Below, piece after piece: positions 7,220 to 14,522 of a stretch of DNA of 41,989 nucleotides; position 1 is the first letter of the stretch; every line of letters starts with the position of its first letter. The DNA is taken from positions 1 through 41,989 of the IMG/VR virus record IMGVR_UViG_3300010400_000014. One strand, given 5' to 3'. A model generated the notes under the pieces. It did no database searches, was not told where the DNA came from, and saw only the letters and a list, made by a program, of their open reading frames with translations. This DNA is from a virus. The position numbers and the translations under genes are program-made.

Positions 7220-8112
7220 GGCTTCCACGCCCGCGCAATCCAGCACGCCAGCGGCAATGGAATCTTCGCGATGTGCGCGGAGGCGGCTTTACGTGCCGTG
7301 CTCTTGCTGCTACTCCGCCGCGAGATCGATGGCTGTTCGGCGTTGAACCAATCACCACCTTGCTTGATGCCATCGCCTGCAAGTTGCATCTTCGCGGTGT
7401 CGCCGTAGTGCTTACTGCGCCAGCCTTCCGAGATGCACCGCCCATCCGGATTCTGCCCTGTGCCGCTCGTCGTGTTGTGCGCCACGTTGAACCAGGATCC
7501 GCCGTCGTTCTTTGTGGCCTTCACCGATGCCGACTGGAACGACTTGCCGGAACCATCGAAGCGGAAGCCGGGAACCTTCTCGCCGTCATCTTGGATTTGA
7601 TCCAAGTGAATCGCGCAGAACTGATTGCCTGTGCCGGGCTTCGGTCCTTTGCCTCGATGTCGCGTGATCGGCATCAACGCGGGCACATCGCCCCACAGGT
7701 AGAAACTGCCATAGTGCCAGCGAGCGCGCCCAACCCACTTCTGCGCCCCGCACACATTCTCCACCACCAACGGAATGTAGTGTCCTGCGGCCTCGCACGC
7801 CTCGCGCTGAATCCGAAAGCACGCGTTGAACAACGCATTGTCCGGCGGCGGGAGTGCCTTCGCACGCTTCCACGGCATCGCGCGATAGCTGTAGGCCTGA
7901 CACGGCGGCGAGGCCACGATCAGTGCGGCATCACGAAACTGTGCGCCGTGCAGCGTGAGCACGTCCTGTATCACGAGTTGCGCCGGATAGCGCGCGGAGC
8001 CGTAGACATGCTGCTCGTTGTCGAAGCCGACCACGCGATAGCCTTCTGCCAACAAGCCGTCCGTCCAGCCACCGAGCCCGCAGAACAGATCAATCCCGAG
8101 CGGCTGATTCAT
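7216..8112 (-). CDS. DNA cytosine-C5 methyltransferase
   Basis: A 298-residue Dcm-type enzyme that would transfer a methyl group from SAM to C5 of cytosine. Motif I is DLFCGLGG (8-15), motif IV PPC with catalytic Cys71 (SPPCQAYSY) and motif VI ENV (118-120). The middle (about 150-250) is Gly/Ser/Asn-rich, and a conventional motif IX-X end is hard to see, so the target-recognition part is atypical. No cognate restriction enzyme is adjacent. A host-defence evasion or regulatory role is likely. ATG at 8112, 20 nt after the upstream gene. Confidence 0.88.
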   Translation of the reverse strand: MNQPLGIDLFCGLGGWTDGLLAEGYRVVGFDNEQHVYGSARYPAQLVIQDVLTLHGAQFRDAALIVASPPCQAYSYRAMPWKRAKALPPPDNALFNACFRIQREACEAAGHYIPLVVENVCGAQKWVGRARWHYGSFYLWGDVPALMPITRHRGKGPKPGTGNQFCAIHLDQIQDDGEKVPGFRFDGSGKSFQSASVKATKNDGGSWFNVAHNTTSGTGQNPDGRCISEGWRSKHYGDTAKMQLAGDGIKQGGDWFNAEQPSISRRSSSKSTARKAASAHIAKIPLPLACWIARAWKP

Positions 8113-8132
8113 CGCTCATCTCAGCCCGCACA

Positions 8133-8423
8133 CTAGTAATGCCAGCCTTGACTACGAATCCACGCCGCTCGCATTTGCACGATTTTTTCTTCAAGATCAT
8201 GGATCGCTTGTCGCTCTTCACTCATGGCACGCATCAGATTTTCAGGCAGTGCCAATTCGCCGACATGCTCGATGTGATGTTCATGGTAAATAACAGGGCG
8301 AAGATCCAACGCCCACAATTGGTTGGCGAGGTCATGCAGATATTCCAACATCTGTCGGTGCGCCGCCAAGTCGCCGAGAATCTCGCGCAGATCCGCTGGC
8401 TTCGGCAATATGGCATCGCTCAT
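8133..8423 (-). CDS. Helical hypothetical protein
   Basis: A 96-residue protein. Its ATG at 8423 overlaps the upstream stop (ATGA). It contains a short His-rich patch YHEHHIEHVG (about 46-55) and a coiled-coil-like C-terminus (SEERQAIHDLEEKIVQMRAA). The His cluster could bind a metal. I recognise no family. Its conserved operon position between the promoter-proximal small genes and the DNA methyltransferase supports it as real. Confidence 0.65.
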   Translation of the reverse strand: MSDAILPKPADLREILGDLAAHRQMLEYLHDLANQLWALDLRPVIYHEHHIEHVGELALPENLMRAMSEERQAIHDLEEKIVQMRAAWIRSQGWHY

Positions 8424-8572
8424 TCTTGGCCGCCGTGCATCTCAGCCCGCACATAGCGCCGCAGTTCTTCGCGTGCCGCTTTCAGTTGCGCCTCGAGTGC
8501 GGCGATGCGCTGCTGCTGCGCGTACAGTTGCGCCAGAGCCACGCTGACCATCTCGCGGCGGACATCAGACAT
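8420..8572 (-). CDS. Small coiled-coil protein
   Basis: A 50-residue protein. ATG 8572 is chosen because it overlaps the upstream stop by 8 nt, as elsewhere in this genome. The sequence is one long amphipathic helix (LAQLYAQQQRIAALEAQL and onward) ending in a short basic tail. It is likely a dimeric coiled coil of unknown role. Confidence 0.6.
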   Translation of the reverse strand: MSDVRREMVSVALAQLYAQQQRIAALEAQLKAAREELRRYVRAEMHGGQE

Positions 8573-8771
8573 CGTCTGATCGTTTTCTCGCCATACGCTC
8601 TTCGCACTGACAAGGTGTATAGCCATGACTCGTCAGCTCAGTCTCGCACTCGCTGTCGTGGCGCTCGCAATCTATGCAACCGCGGCACATCTCGCCCGCA
8701 TAGGCCGAGCCGTCCCAATACGCCACCATGCCCGTTCCGCCGCATCGGCCGAGGTCGGTATCATCAGCCAT
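8565..8771 (-). CDS. First gene of leftward operon: small Cys-rich protein
   Basis: A 68-residue protein with Cys-rich segments: RCGGTG, CRGCIDC (about 30-36), HDSEC, and CQCEE. This suggests a DnaJ-like or other zinc-binding fold, but no family is recognised. ATG 8771 is chosen because it follows the -10 box TACAGT by exactly 7 nt, mirroring the first gene of the divergent operon. A start further upstream would lie inside the promoter. Translation probably begins on a leaderless transcript. Confidence 0.7.
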   Translation of the reverse strand: MADDTDLGRCGGTGMVAYWDGSAYAGEMCRGCIDCERHDSECETELTSHGYTPCQCEERMARKRSDDV

Positions 8772-8778
8772 CCGGCGC

Positions 8779-8807
8779 ACTGTAGCATAAATCAGGAACA
8801 GGCGCAA
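8779..8807 (-). promoter_or_regulatory. Leftward early promoter (leaderless)
   Basis: On the minus strand TTGCGC (8807-8802) and TACAGT (8784-8779) are spaced 17 nt apart, with an extended TGC before the -10. The operon's ATG begins 7 nt after the -10, so the transcript would start at or next to the start codon. Spacer and -10 carry the 18-bp element GTTCCTGATTTATGCTAC, nearly identical to that of the divergent promoter at 8821. Confidence 0.8.
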
Positions 8808-8820
8808 CTACGGACGGCGC

Positions 8821-8849
8821 TTGACAGCGTTCCTGATGTTTGCTACAGT
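8821..8849 (+). promoter_or_regulatory. Rightward early promoter (leaderless)
   Basis: TTGACA (8821-8826), a 17-nt spacer and TGC-TACAGT (-10 at 8844-8849) form a near-consensus sigma70-type extended -10 promoter. The ATG of the first gene is at 8857, 7 nt after the -10, with no room for a ribosome site. The element GTTCCTGATGTTTGCTAC (8829-8846) matches the leftward promoter's copy in 15 of 18 positions, in inverted orientation. Confidence 0.88.
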
Positions 8850-8856
8850 CTCGCGC

Positions 8857-9147
8857 ATGGACAGCAACCGCCCCACGCATTACACCTACCAACTGCCGGA
8901 CGGCACACGCTTTCAGTGCGCCGCTGACCTGTGCAAAGGCGCCAGCGTCATCACCTTCGAACTGAAAGCCGTGCCACCCGCGCTCCGCGGGCGCATTGTG
9001 GATGCCATCATCGTGACGGCACCACGTCCGCGTGATGGGCGCTGCCTCTGCGGCCTGCTCGTGGCCGACCACTTCACCCGCGCCAACCGGAAACTGACCT
9101 GCGAGGAGACGGCGCGCCGCGCCGAGCTCCCGACCGTGCGAGGCTGA
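8857..9147 (+). CDS. First gene of rightward operon, hypothetical
   Basis: A 96-residue protein. ATG 8857 is set by the promoter; upstream codons in frame fall inside the -35/-10 region. It contains CAADLC (about 21-26), CLCG near 63-66 and later CEE, possibly one zinc site. The middle has a predicted beta hairpin (FELKAVP, then DAIIVTA). No family is recognised. As the first product of the operon it would be made earliest, and an anti-host or regulatory role is possible but unproven. Confidence 0.7.
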   Translation: MDSNRPTHYTYQLPDGTRFQCAADLCKGASVITFELKAVPPALRGRIVDAIIVTAPRPRDGRCLCGLLVADHFTRANRKLTCEETARRAELPTVRG

Positions 9148-9149
9148 TC

Positions 9150-9386
9150 ATGTTCGATTATCGCGACCCTGGCACCGATCCGGATTATTGTGATGGATTA
9201 AGCACGGAAGGTCACCGCTATGCAGACCCCGACTGTGAGTGTCCCGAGTGCGTGCCCGATGCGCAAGAACTGAATGGACCGGAATTCGACTGCGTTGTCT
9301 GCAACAACATCGAAACCGATGACACCTTCTGGCCCTACTGCTCGGCGGCTTGTGTGGCGGCAGCCGAAGGAGACGGCGATGACTGA
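9150..9386 (+). CDS. Acidic Cys-rich small protein
   Basis: A 78-residue, very acidic protein (many Asp/Glu at both ends). Cysteine pairs CECPEC (about 29-34) and CVVC (48-51), then CSAAC (64-68), suggest a zinc-knuckle fold resembling small FCS-type zinc fingers. Acidic character could mimic DNA, but this is speculative. It starts 2 nt after the preceding stop and overlaps the next gene by 8 nt. Confidence 0.65.
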   Translation: MFDYRDPGTDPDYCDGLSTEGHRYADPDCECPECVPDAQELNGPEFDCVVCNNIETDDTFWPYCSAACVAAAEGDGDD

Positions 9387-9599
9387 CCGCGGCAAACTGC
9401 ACATTCGCGACGCGCACGAGGATTCCGTCCGCGTGTTGCTACGCACGGTCGCTGAACAGGAAGCCACGATCCGGCGACTCTCGGACGAGCATCAGCGCAT
9501 TGTGCGCGTGCTGACAGCGTTCAAGGCCGCGCCGATTTCGGTGTCGAGCGTGCAGCCGATTCTGGACCTGTGCGACGAACTGAGCAAGGAGCCAACACG

Positions 9600-9603
<4 letters not shown>
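9379..9603 (+). CDS. Small coiled-coil protein
   Basis: A 74-residue protein. ATG 9379 is preferred because AGGAG lies 6 nt upstream and the 8-nt overlap with the previous stop matches other junctions here. Residues about 16-50 form an amphipathic helix (VRVLLRTVAEQEATIRRL and onward). The function is unknown. It ends in ATGA with the Ala-repeat gene. Confidence 0.65.
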
Positions 9604-10354
<751 letters not shown>

Positions 10355-10358
<4 letters not shown>

Positions 10359-10573
10359 AATGGGCACTGCTCGTCGTCTGTGTGGCGGCCGTGTTCTGGT
10401 CACGGCGCTGGTGGGTGCGGTTGCGCCGCCGCGAATTCACCGACGAGTGGTTCGCCGAACACGAAGCGCAGCACCGGCGCGATGCGCTGTCGTTCGAGGG
10501 CGTGACCTCGCGGCGGCCGTTTTATCATCCGGTCCGGGACACGGCGCGCTGGACGGAGAAGAAGCGCCCATGA
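10355..10573 (+). CDS. Small single-pass membrane protein
   Basis: A 72-residue protein starting at ATG 10355 (ATGA overlap). Residues 3-16 (WALLVVCVAAVFW) form an N-terminal membrane anchor followed by a strongly basic stretch (RRWWVRLRRR), so an N-out/C-in orientation is predicted. The cytoplasmic part is charged and helical. Its role is unknown; early phage membrane proteins often act in superinfection exclusion. Confidence 0.65.
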
Positions 10574-10770
10574 CCCGCGAGCAACTGCGCGCCCGCACGG
10601 CCAAGCGCATCGCCGACAGCAAGCTGAGTCTGCGCGCCTTCGCCCGCCAATCCGGCTGCGATGCCAGCCACCTGTGTCACTTCCTGAAGCACGGCGCGCG
10701 CCCGGTGCCGCAGGTGGTCGCCGCCCTCGGCTATCGCCTGGTCGATGAACGTTACGAGCGCGCGGAGTAG
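10570..10770 (+). CDS. XRE/Cro-type helix-turn-helix regulator
   Basis: A 66-residue DNA-binding protein. ATG 10570 overlaps the upstream stop. Residues about 16-55 fit a Cro/CI-like HTH: LSLRAFARQSGCDASHLCHF, then a closing helix VPQVVAALGYRL. At this length it is a bare HTH domain, as in Cro. The strong promoter at 10771 begins immediately after its stop codon, and three early promoters share an 18-bp element with dyad character, so this is the natural candidate to bind them. Without an integrase or CI partner, it may act as a timing repressor of early genes. Confidence 0.82.
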   Translation: MTREQLRARTAKRIADSKLSLRAFARQSGCDASHLCHFLKHGARPVPQVVAALGYRLVDERYERAE

Positions 10771-10800
10771 TTGACACGCGTAGCAGGCATCTGCTACAGT
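10771..10800 (+). promoter_or_regulatory. Internal early promoter with overlapping operator
   Basis: TTGACA (10771-10776), an 18-nt spacer and TGC-TACAGT (-10 at 10795-10800). Unlike the divergent pair it has a short leader carrying a strong ribosome site (GGAGGTGAGG) before ATG 10818. A perfect inverted repeat GTAGCA-N6-TGCTAC spans 10780-10797, covering the spacer and half of the -10. Binding there would block RNA polymerase. Confidence 0.88.
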
Positions 10801-10817
10801 CGGCGCGGAGGTGAGGC

Positions 10818-11141
10818 ATGTCAAGGCAGTTCATCGATGCGCCTGCGTGGAGTCGCTGCTCGTGGGTAATTCGCTTGAAAGATGGCTCGAAGGTGAACTG
10901 TGGGCGTTGGCAGAATCCAGATGTTCGGCGCGGTTCTGGCCGCCTATTGTGCGCGCAACATAATTCGATGTGGTGCGTTGGGAAACGGGATGCGAATCAA
11001 CTGATTATTTGCGACGGCTGTCGCGTGCGACTACCACACGAACATCGTTGTCACGGAAAACTGGCTCGGCTCAATGATGTTCCTGTCGGCCGCGAGTGTG
11101 AGTGCCCTGAATGCGGAAACCTACAGCGAGGTGAGGCATGA
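10818..11141 (+). CDS. Zinc-finger hypothetical protein
   Basis: A 107-residue protein with many Cys and His: SRCSW, NCGRW, LCAQHNSMWC (about 44-53), CDGC (66-69), HEHRCH, and CECPEC near the end (94-99). At least two zinc sites are likely. It is the first gene behind the internal promoter and has a strong ribosome site. No known family is recognised. A nucleic-acid-binding role is a reasonable but untested guess. Confidence 0.7.
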   Translation: MSRQFIDAPAWSRCSWVIRLKDGSKVNCGRWQNPDVRRGSGRLLCAQHNSMWCVGKRDANQLIICDGCRVRLPHEHRCHGKLARLNDVPVGRECECPECGNLQRGEA

Positions 11142-11368
11142 AGCAATCTGCGATTGAGAAGGTTGTCGCCGAGATGCGGGCGGAACGGACCATCGTGGAC
11201 AAGTGCTGGACTGATGTGAAAGACATCGAAGAGGCCGAAGGCATTCTCGGTAAGCGCCTCGAAGTACTGGATGCGTGCATCGCGCGCCTGTCCGGCAGCA
11301 ACGGCAGTGAGACACCGAAGCCGACCCGCACACGGAAACGCCGCACGGCGACCGGGACGGACCTGTGA
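11138..11368 (+). CDS. Coiled-coil hypothetical protein with basic tail
   Basis: A 76-residue protein (ATGA overlap with the previous gene). Residues 1-50 form a long amphipathic helix with heptad spacing (IEKVVAEMRAERTIVD and onward). The last 20 residues are basic and disordered (RTRKRRTATG), resembling a nucleic-acid-binding tail. No family is recognised. Confidence 0.65.
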   Translation: MKQSAIEKVVAEMRAERTIVDKCWTDVKDIEEAEGILGKRLEVLDACIARLSGSNGSETPKPTRTRKRRTATGTDL

Positions 11369-11472
11369 GCACCAACATCCTGCTGGTAGCGGCGGAGCGG
11401 CGATCGCGCAACTGGAGGCACAAATCGTCACGCTCACGGCGGAACGCGACGCGACCCGGAGCCGACCTGTGA
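11365..11472 (+). CDS. Doubtful 35-aa frame resembling the start of the exonuclease gene
   Basis: A GTG-initiated frame (GTGA overlap) of 35 codons. Its first residues, VSTNILLVAAE, and their codons resemble those opening the FEN-type gene at 11651 (VSASILLIDLS). The remainder is Arg-rich and looks out of frame. It could be a relic of a duplication, or simply non-coding. Confidence 0.2.
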   Translation: MSTNILLVAAERRSRNWRHKSSRSRRNATRPGADL

Positions 11473-11654
11473 CGCTGGTGGAGGCGCTTGCGTATCTCTT
11501 CGATGAATTCCATCTCGAAGACAAAGTCTACGACGTGCGCGCGCGTGCCGTGGAAAACGGCGAGCCGTTCGAGGGGAATAGTTGGGACCATCCAGCCGTG
11601 CTGAAGTTCAGTGAGGCGTGCCAAACCCTCAAGGAGTGGAGGCGGCAACAGTGA
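11469..11654 (+). CDS. Small hypothetical protein
   Basis: A 61-residue frame with GTG at 11469, ending in a GTGA overlap with the exonuclease fusion. Composition looks protein-like (FDEFHLEDKVYDVRA, then SWDHPAVLKFSEACQTLKEW). The same frame stays open upstream through a coiled-coil-like stretch (IAQLEAQIVTLTAERD) but offers no good start there. The N-terminus may therefore be longer or the gene may be frameshifted near 11365-11400. Confidence 0.5.
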   Translation: MTLVEALAYLFDEFHLEDKVYDVRARAVENGEPFEGNSWDHPAVLKFSEACQTLKEWRRQQ

Positions 11655-13303
11655 GCGCCAGTATTCTGCTGATCGATTTATCGTCCATCCTGCACCGTGA
11701 GTGGCACACATCCGGCAACGACCCAAATCCGGATGCGACCAGCATGAAAACCGTGGAGCGCGTGCGAGCACTCGCCGGCGATCGGCGCAGTGGCGTCGCC
11801 ATCGCGCTGGACAGCCCGCCGTATCTGCGCAAACAAGTGGATCCGGCCTACAAAGCGCAGCGCGACAAAGAGAACAACGCCGTCATCGCGCATCAGATGG
11901 CGCTGGCGGCCGACACGTTGCGCGCGGACGGCTTTCCGGTCTGGGGCATGACGGGCTATGAGGCAGACGACGTGATCGCCTCAGCCACTCGCTGCGCCTT
12001 CAGCCTCGTCGATGGGGTCTACAACGGCACCGTCACGATTGCCAGCGCCGACAAGGATCTCCTACAGCTTGTCAACGACCGCGTGAGTTTTCATTCCGTC
12101 ACCAGTGGCAACTCACTCACGCCAGATGATGTGAAAGCGAAGTTCGGCGTGTGGCCGCACCAGATGCGCGATTACCTGTGCTTAGTCGGCGACAGCAGCG
12201 ACAACATCCAAGGCGCGAAGGGCATCGGCCAGAAGCGAGCCGCCGAGATTCTTGAGGTGTTCGGCCACCTCGAAGATGCCTACCGCGCACTGGACGAAGG
12301 CACGGTGGTGCTCTCGCCGGCCATCACGAAATCGCTACAGGACTTCGGCACACGCCTCACCACCGTGCGCGAGCTCGTCAGCCTCAAGACGGATGTGCCG
12401 CTGCCGTTCGACGAGGTGTTTCGCGAGCGGGTGCCGGCGGATATCGCGGTCTTCGGAGAGGAAAGAGCTGAGATGGAGCACCACGAGAGTCGCAGCCCGG
12501 ATGGTGACGGGCATTCCCAATCCGCTGGTGAAGTCACGGGAGAAGCGGGACGCCTGCCGGACGAGGCGCAAGCGATGAATGCTGGGCGCCCAGTTGGTTC
12601 ATCGCGGGCTGAAGTTAAACGTGACGCAGCCGGGTCAGAACCGGCCGACTCTCATCAAACGGCCCCGCACGCAGGCCCAGAGCCCCCCAGAACGACGAAC
12701 GGGCAGGCATCCTCATCTCAGCCTGCCTCAGCACCGCCGCGCATCCTAGAGCCTGAAGTGCTGCCGCCGCCCGCCCTGGACCCGAGATGGCAACTCGAGC
12801 CGCGGAGCATGGCGCAAGCCAAGCAGGTGGCGGCCGACTTGTTCGCGAGCCGGATGTTTTCGGCCTACGGCAATGCCCCGGCCGTGCTCAGCACGATCAT
12901 GGCGGGCCGGGAACTCGGCTTTCAGACGATGGCTTCGTTGCGGGCCATCCACATCATCGACAGCAAGCCCGCGCTCTCGGCCGGGGCCATTCACTCGTTG
13001 GTGCTGACGAGCGGCAAGGCGAAGTATTTTCGGTGCGTGGAACGCACGTCTGAGCGCGCTACGTTCGAAACCCAGCGTGGCGAGGATCCGCCCGTGTCGC
13101 TGTCGTTCAGCATCGAAGAGGGGCGACAAGCGTGGAACGGCAAGCGCGATGACAAGGGCGAGCCGGACGCGAAATCCTGGGCGGCCAGCGGCTGGGGACG
13201 TAATCCGGCTGATATGCTCGTGGCGCGCGCACTCACTAAGCTCGCTCGCCTTGTCTATCCCGACATCACACACGGGCTATACGCGCCCGAGGAACTCGGC
13301 TGA
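11651..13303 (+). CDS. Fused 5'-3' exonuclease (FEN-type) and RecT-like annealing protein
   Basis: A 550-residue two-domain protein. GTG 11651 overlaps the upstream stop. Residues 1-270 are a FEN/PolA-type 5' nuclease with every acidic ligand group visible: Asp9, Asp54 (IALDSPPYLRK), Glu104/Asp106/Asp107 (GYEADD), Asp134/Asp136 (SADKD), Asp181/Asp184 (GDSSDN), plus the helix-hairpin-helix (GAKGIGQKRA, 188-197). A Pro/Ser/Ala-rich linker covers about 272-378. Residues 380-550 match phage RecT-like single-strand annealing proteins (RSMAQAKQVAADLF, GRELGFQTMASLRAIHII, then DMLVARALTKLARLVYPD). This joins resection and annealing in one chain, functionally analogous to lambda Exo/Beta. A weak internal start (ATG 12473) might also release the second domain. 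Confidence 0.85.
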   Translation: MSASILLIDLSSILHREWHTSGNDPNPDATSMKTVERVRALAGDRRSGVAIALDSPPYLRKQVDPAYKAQRDKENNAVIAHQMALAADTLRADGFPVWGMTGYEADDVIASATRCAFSLVDGVYNGTVTIASADKDLLQLVNDRVSFHSVTSGNSLTPDDVKAKFGVWPHQMRDYLCLVGDSSDNIQGAKGIGQKRAAEILEVFGHLEDAYRALDEGTVVLSPAITKSLQDFGTRLTTVRELVSLKTDVPLPFDEVFRERVPADIAVFGEERAEMEHHESRSPDGDGHSQSAGEVTGEAGRLPDEAQAMNAGRPVGSSRAEVKRDAAGSEPADSHQTAPHAGPEPPRTTNGQASSSQPASAPPRILEPEVLPPPALDPRWQLEPRSMAQAKQVAADLFASRMFSAYGNAPAVLSTIMAGRELGFQTMASLRAIHIIDSKPALSAGAIHSLVLTSGKAKYFRCVERTSERATFETQRGEDPPVSLSFSIEEGRQAWNGKRDDKGEPDAKSWAASGWGRNPADMLVARALTKLARLVYPDITHGLYAPEELG

Positions 13304-13304
13304 G

Positions 13305-13661
13305 ATGAGCCTGAGGCGGTGCGATAAGTGCGGTAGAGAAGCCAAGCGAGCCATTGGCGATCTAGAACACCACTACGGTTGGATATTCACGATTGTCGGC
13401 ACGGAACTCATTGCAAAATGCGGTGATTGCAACCGCAAAGGAGCACAGCCCATGAATCTCCCGGACATCGAAACAGTTGCCGACAAAGCGCACGAAGCCT
13501 GGATGGCGAGCAAGAAAGCGCAGGGCGTGACCTCGCGCAAAGCCGAAGACGGCGAAGAACTGATGGTGCCCTACGCGCAATTATCCGAGAAGGCGAAGGA
13601 TCTGGATCGCGGCATGATCACGGCAGTCTATGCGGCCATCCGCGCTGCGAGTCACGACTGA
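13305..13661 (+). CDS. Zinc-ribbon protein with RyR-like domain
   Basis: A 118-residue protein starting at ATG 13305, two nt after the previous stop. The N-terminal part carries CDKCG (6-10) and CGDC (39-42), a zinc ribbon. The C-terminal 65 residues match the RyR domain seen in phage and bacterial proteins: HEAWMASKKAQGV (56-68), MVPYAQLSEKAKDLDRGMI. RyR domains are proposed to bind nucleotide-like ligands in anti-phage signalling and have phage-encoded relatives. ATG 13452, with AAAGGAG 8 nt upstream, could start the RyR part separately. Confidence 0.75.
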   Translation: MSLRRCDKCGREAKRAIGDLEHHYGWIFTIVGTELIAKCGDCNRKGAQPMNLPDIETVADKAHEAWMASKKAQGVTSRKAEDGEELMVPYAQLSEKAKDLDRGMITAVYAAIRAASHD

Positions 13662-14137
13662 TGGCCGTTACCACCGACCAGATGTATCAGGTGTTCCAAT
13701 CCATCGACGCCAGCCTGAAGTTACTTGTGGCGCATTTCGGCTGCACGGCGCAGCGTGTCGGTGGACCAGGCGCGCCATTTACGCCGCCGCGCATCGCCTC
13801 CGATGCGGACCTCGACGGCAAATACGGCGATCCGGCGATTCGAGCCAAAGACCCACGCGACTGGACCGGGGACAGCATGCTGGGACGGCCCTATAGTGAC
13901 TGTCCACCGGAATATCTGGAGATGGTCGCCGACCGGCTCGATTATTTCAATTCGCTGCTCGGAGACAGCGCAGACGACCAGAAAAAGCGGAAGTATCAGA
14001 GCCTCGATGCGGCGCGCGCCAGAGGCTGGGCGCAACGCAAGCGCAATGGCTGGCAGCCGCCGCCCGAAGACAGCAGCAGTGCGTTTCCGAGTGACAACAC
14101 ACCGTCGCCACTGACCGACGACGATGTGCCTTTCTGA
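13661..14137 (+). CDS. Putative ssDNA-metabolism protein with SSB-like C-terminal tip
   Basis: A 158-residue protein (one-base overlap, TGATG). The last residues TDDDVPF match the acidic tip of bacterial SSB (consensus DDDIPF), which docks repair and replication proteins. The preceding region (about 130-150) is Pro/Ser-rich and disordered, as in SSB. The central domain (ADLDGKYGDPAIRAKDPRDW, then YLEMVADRLDYF) is a conserved type in phages but I see no OB-fold signature. It may recruit host SSB-interacting proteins to phage DNA, or be a divergent SSB partner. Confidence 0.7.
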   Translation: MAVTTDQMYQVFQSIDASLKLLVAHFGCTAQRVGGPGAPFTPPRIASDADLDGKYGDPAIRAKDPRDWTGDSMLGRPYSDCPPEYLEMVADRLDYFNSLLGDSADDQKKRKYQSLDAARARGWAQRKRNGWQPPPEDSSSAFPSDNTPSPLTDDDVPF

Positions 14138-14143
14138 TCAAGC

Positions 14144-14509
14144 ATGGCTGAGATGAAGCATGGGCTGTTCGTAGCGGACGAGGCAATTCGTCTCGCACTG
14201 ACCCTTGAGGCACGCGGCCACATGCTGAGTGTGCAGGACGGCGCGCTGCTGGTCAGCTCCGGCAGCGCACTCACACCAGAAGACACGATAGCGATTCGGC
14301 GCTGGAAGTGGCATCTGCTGGCAATTGCGGGAGGCGAAGACATCCATGACACTCCGCGACATCCTGAAACGGCTCGAATCCATCGATACGATATCGACAT
14401 GGGCCTACTGCATGAGGTGCTGGAGCCAAGTGCCCGCCAGCGATTCCGACCAGCAGCGCGCGCTCGCCGACCTGCGCCTCGACATCGAGCGCTATCTTTT
14501 GAAGACTGA
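14144..14509 (+). CDS. Small protein with TubC-N-like fold; C-terminus doubtful
   Basis: A 121-residue frame from ATG 14144. Residues about 15-65 resemble small phage proteins related to TubC N-terminal docking domains (EARGHMLSVQDGALLVSS, then LTPEDTIAIRRWKWHLLAI). After residue 67 the sequence becomes Arg/Pro-rich and overlaps the next gene by 164 nt, which suggests that the natural stop has been lost by a frameshift near 14340. The real product may be about 68 residues. Confidence 0.55.
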   Translation: MAEMKHGLFVADEAIRLALTLEARGHMLSVQDGALLVSSGSALTPEDTIAIRRWKWHLLAIAGGEDIHDTPRHPETARIHRYDIDMGLLHEVLEPSARQRFRPAARARRPAPRHRALSFED

Positions 14510-14522
14510 GGGCACGCTGTGA
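14346..14522 (+). CDS. Small helical hypothetical protein
   Basis: A 58-residue protein from ATG 14346, with GGAGG 11 nt upstream. Two amphipathic helices (LRDILKRLESID; QRALADLRLDIERYL) flank a CMRC pair. It ends in GTGA overlap with the endonuclease VII gene, the normal junction type here, which supports this frame over the overlapping one. The function is unknown. Confidence 0.55.
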   Translation: MTLRDILKRLESIDTISTWAYCMRCWSQVPASDSDQQRALADLRLDIERYLLKTEGTL

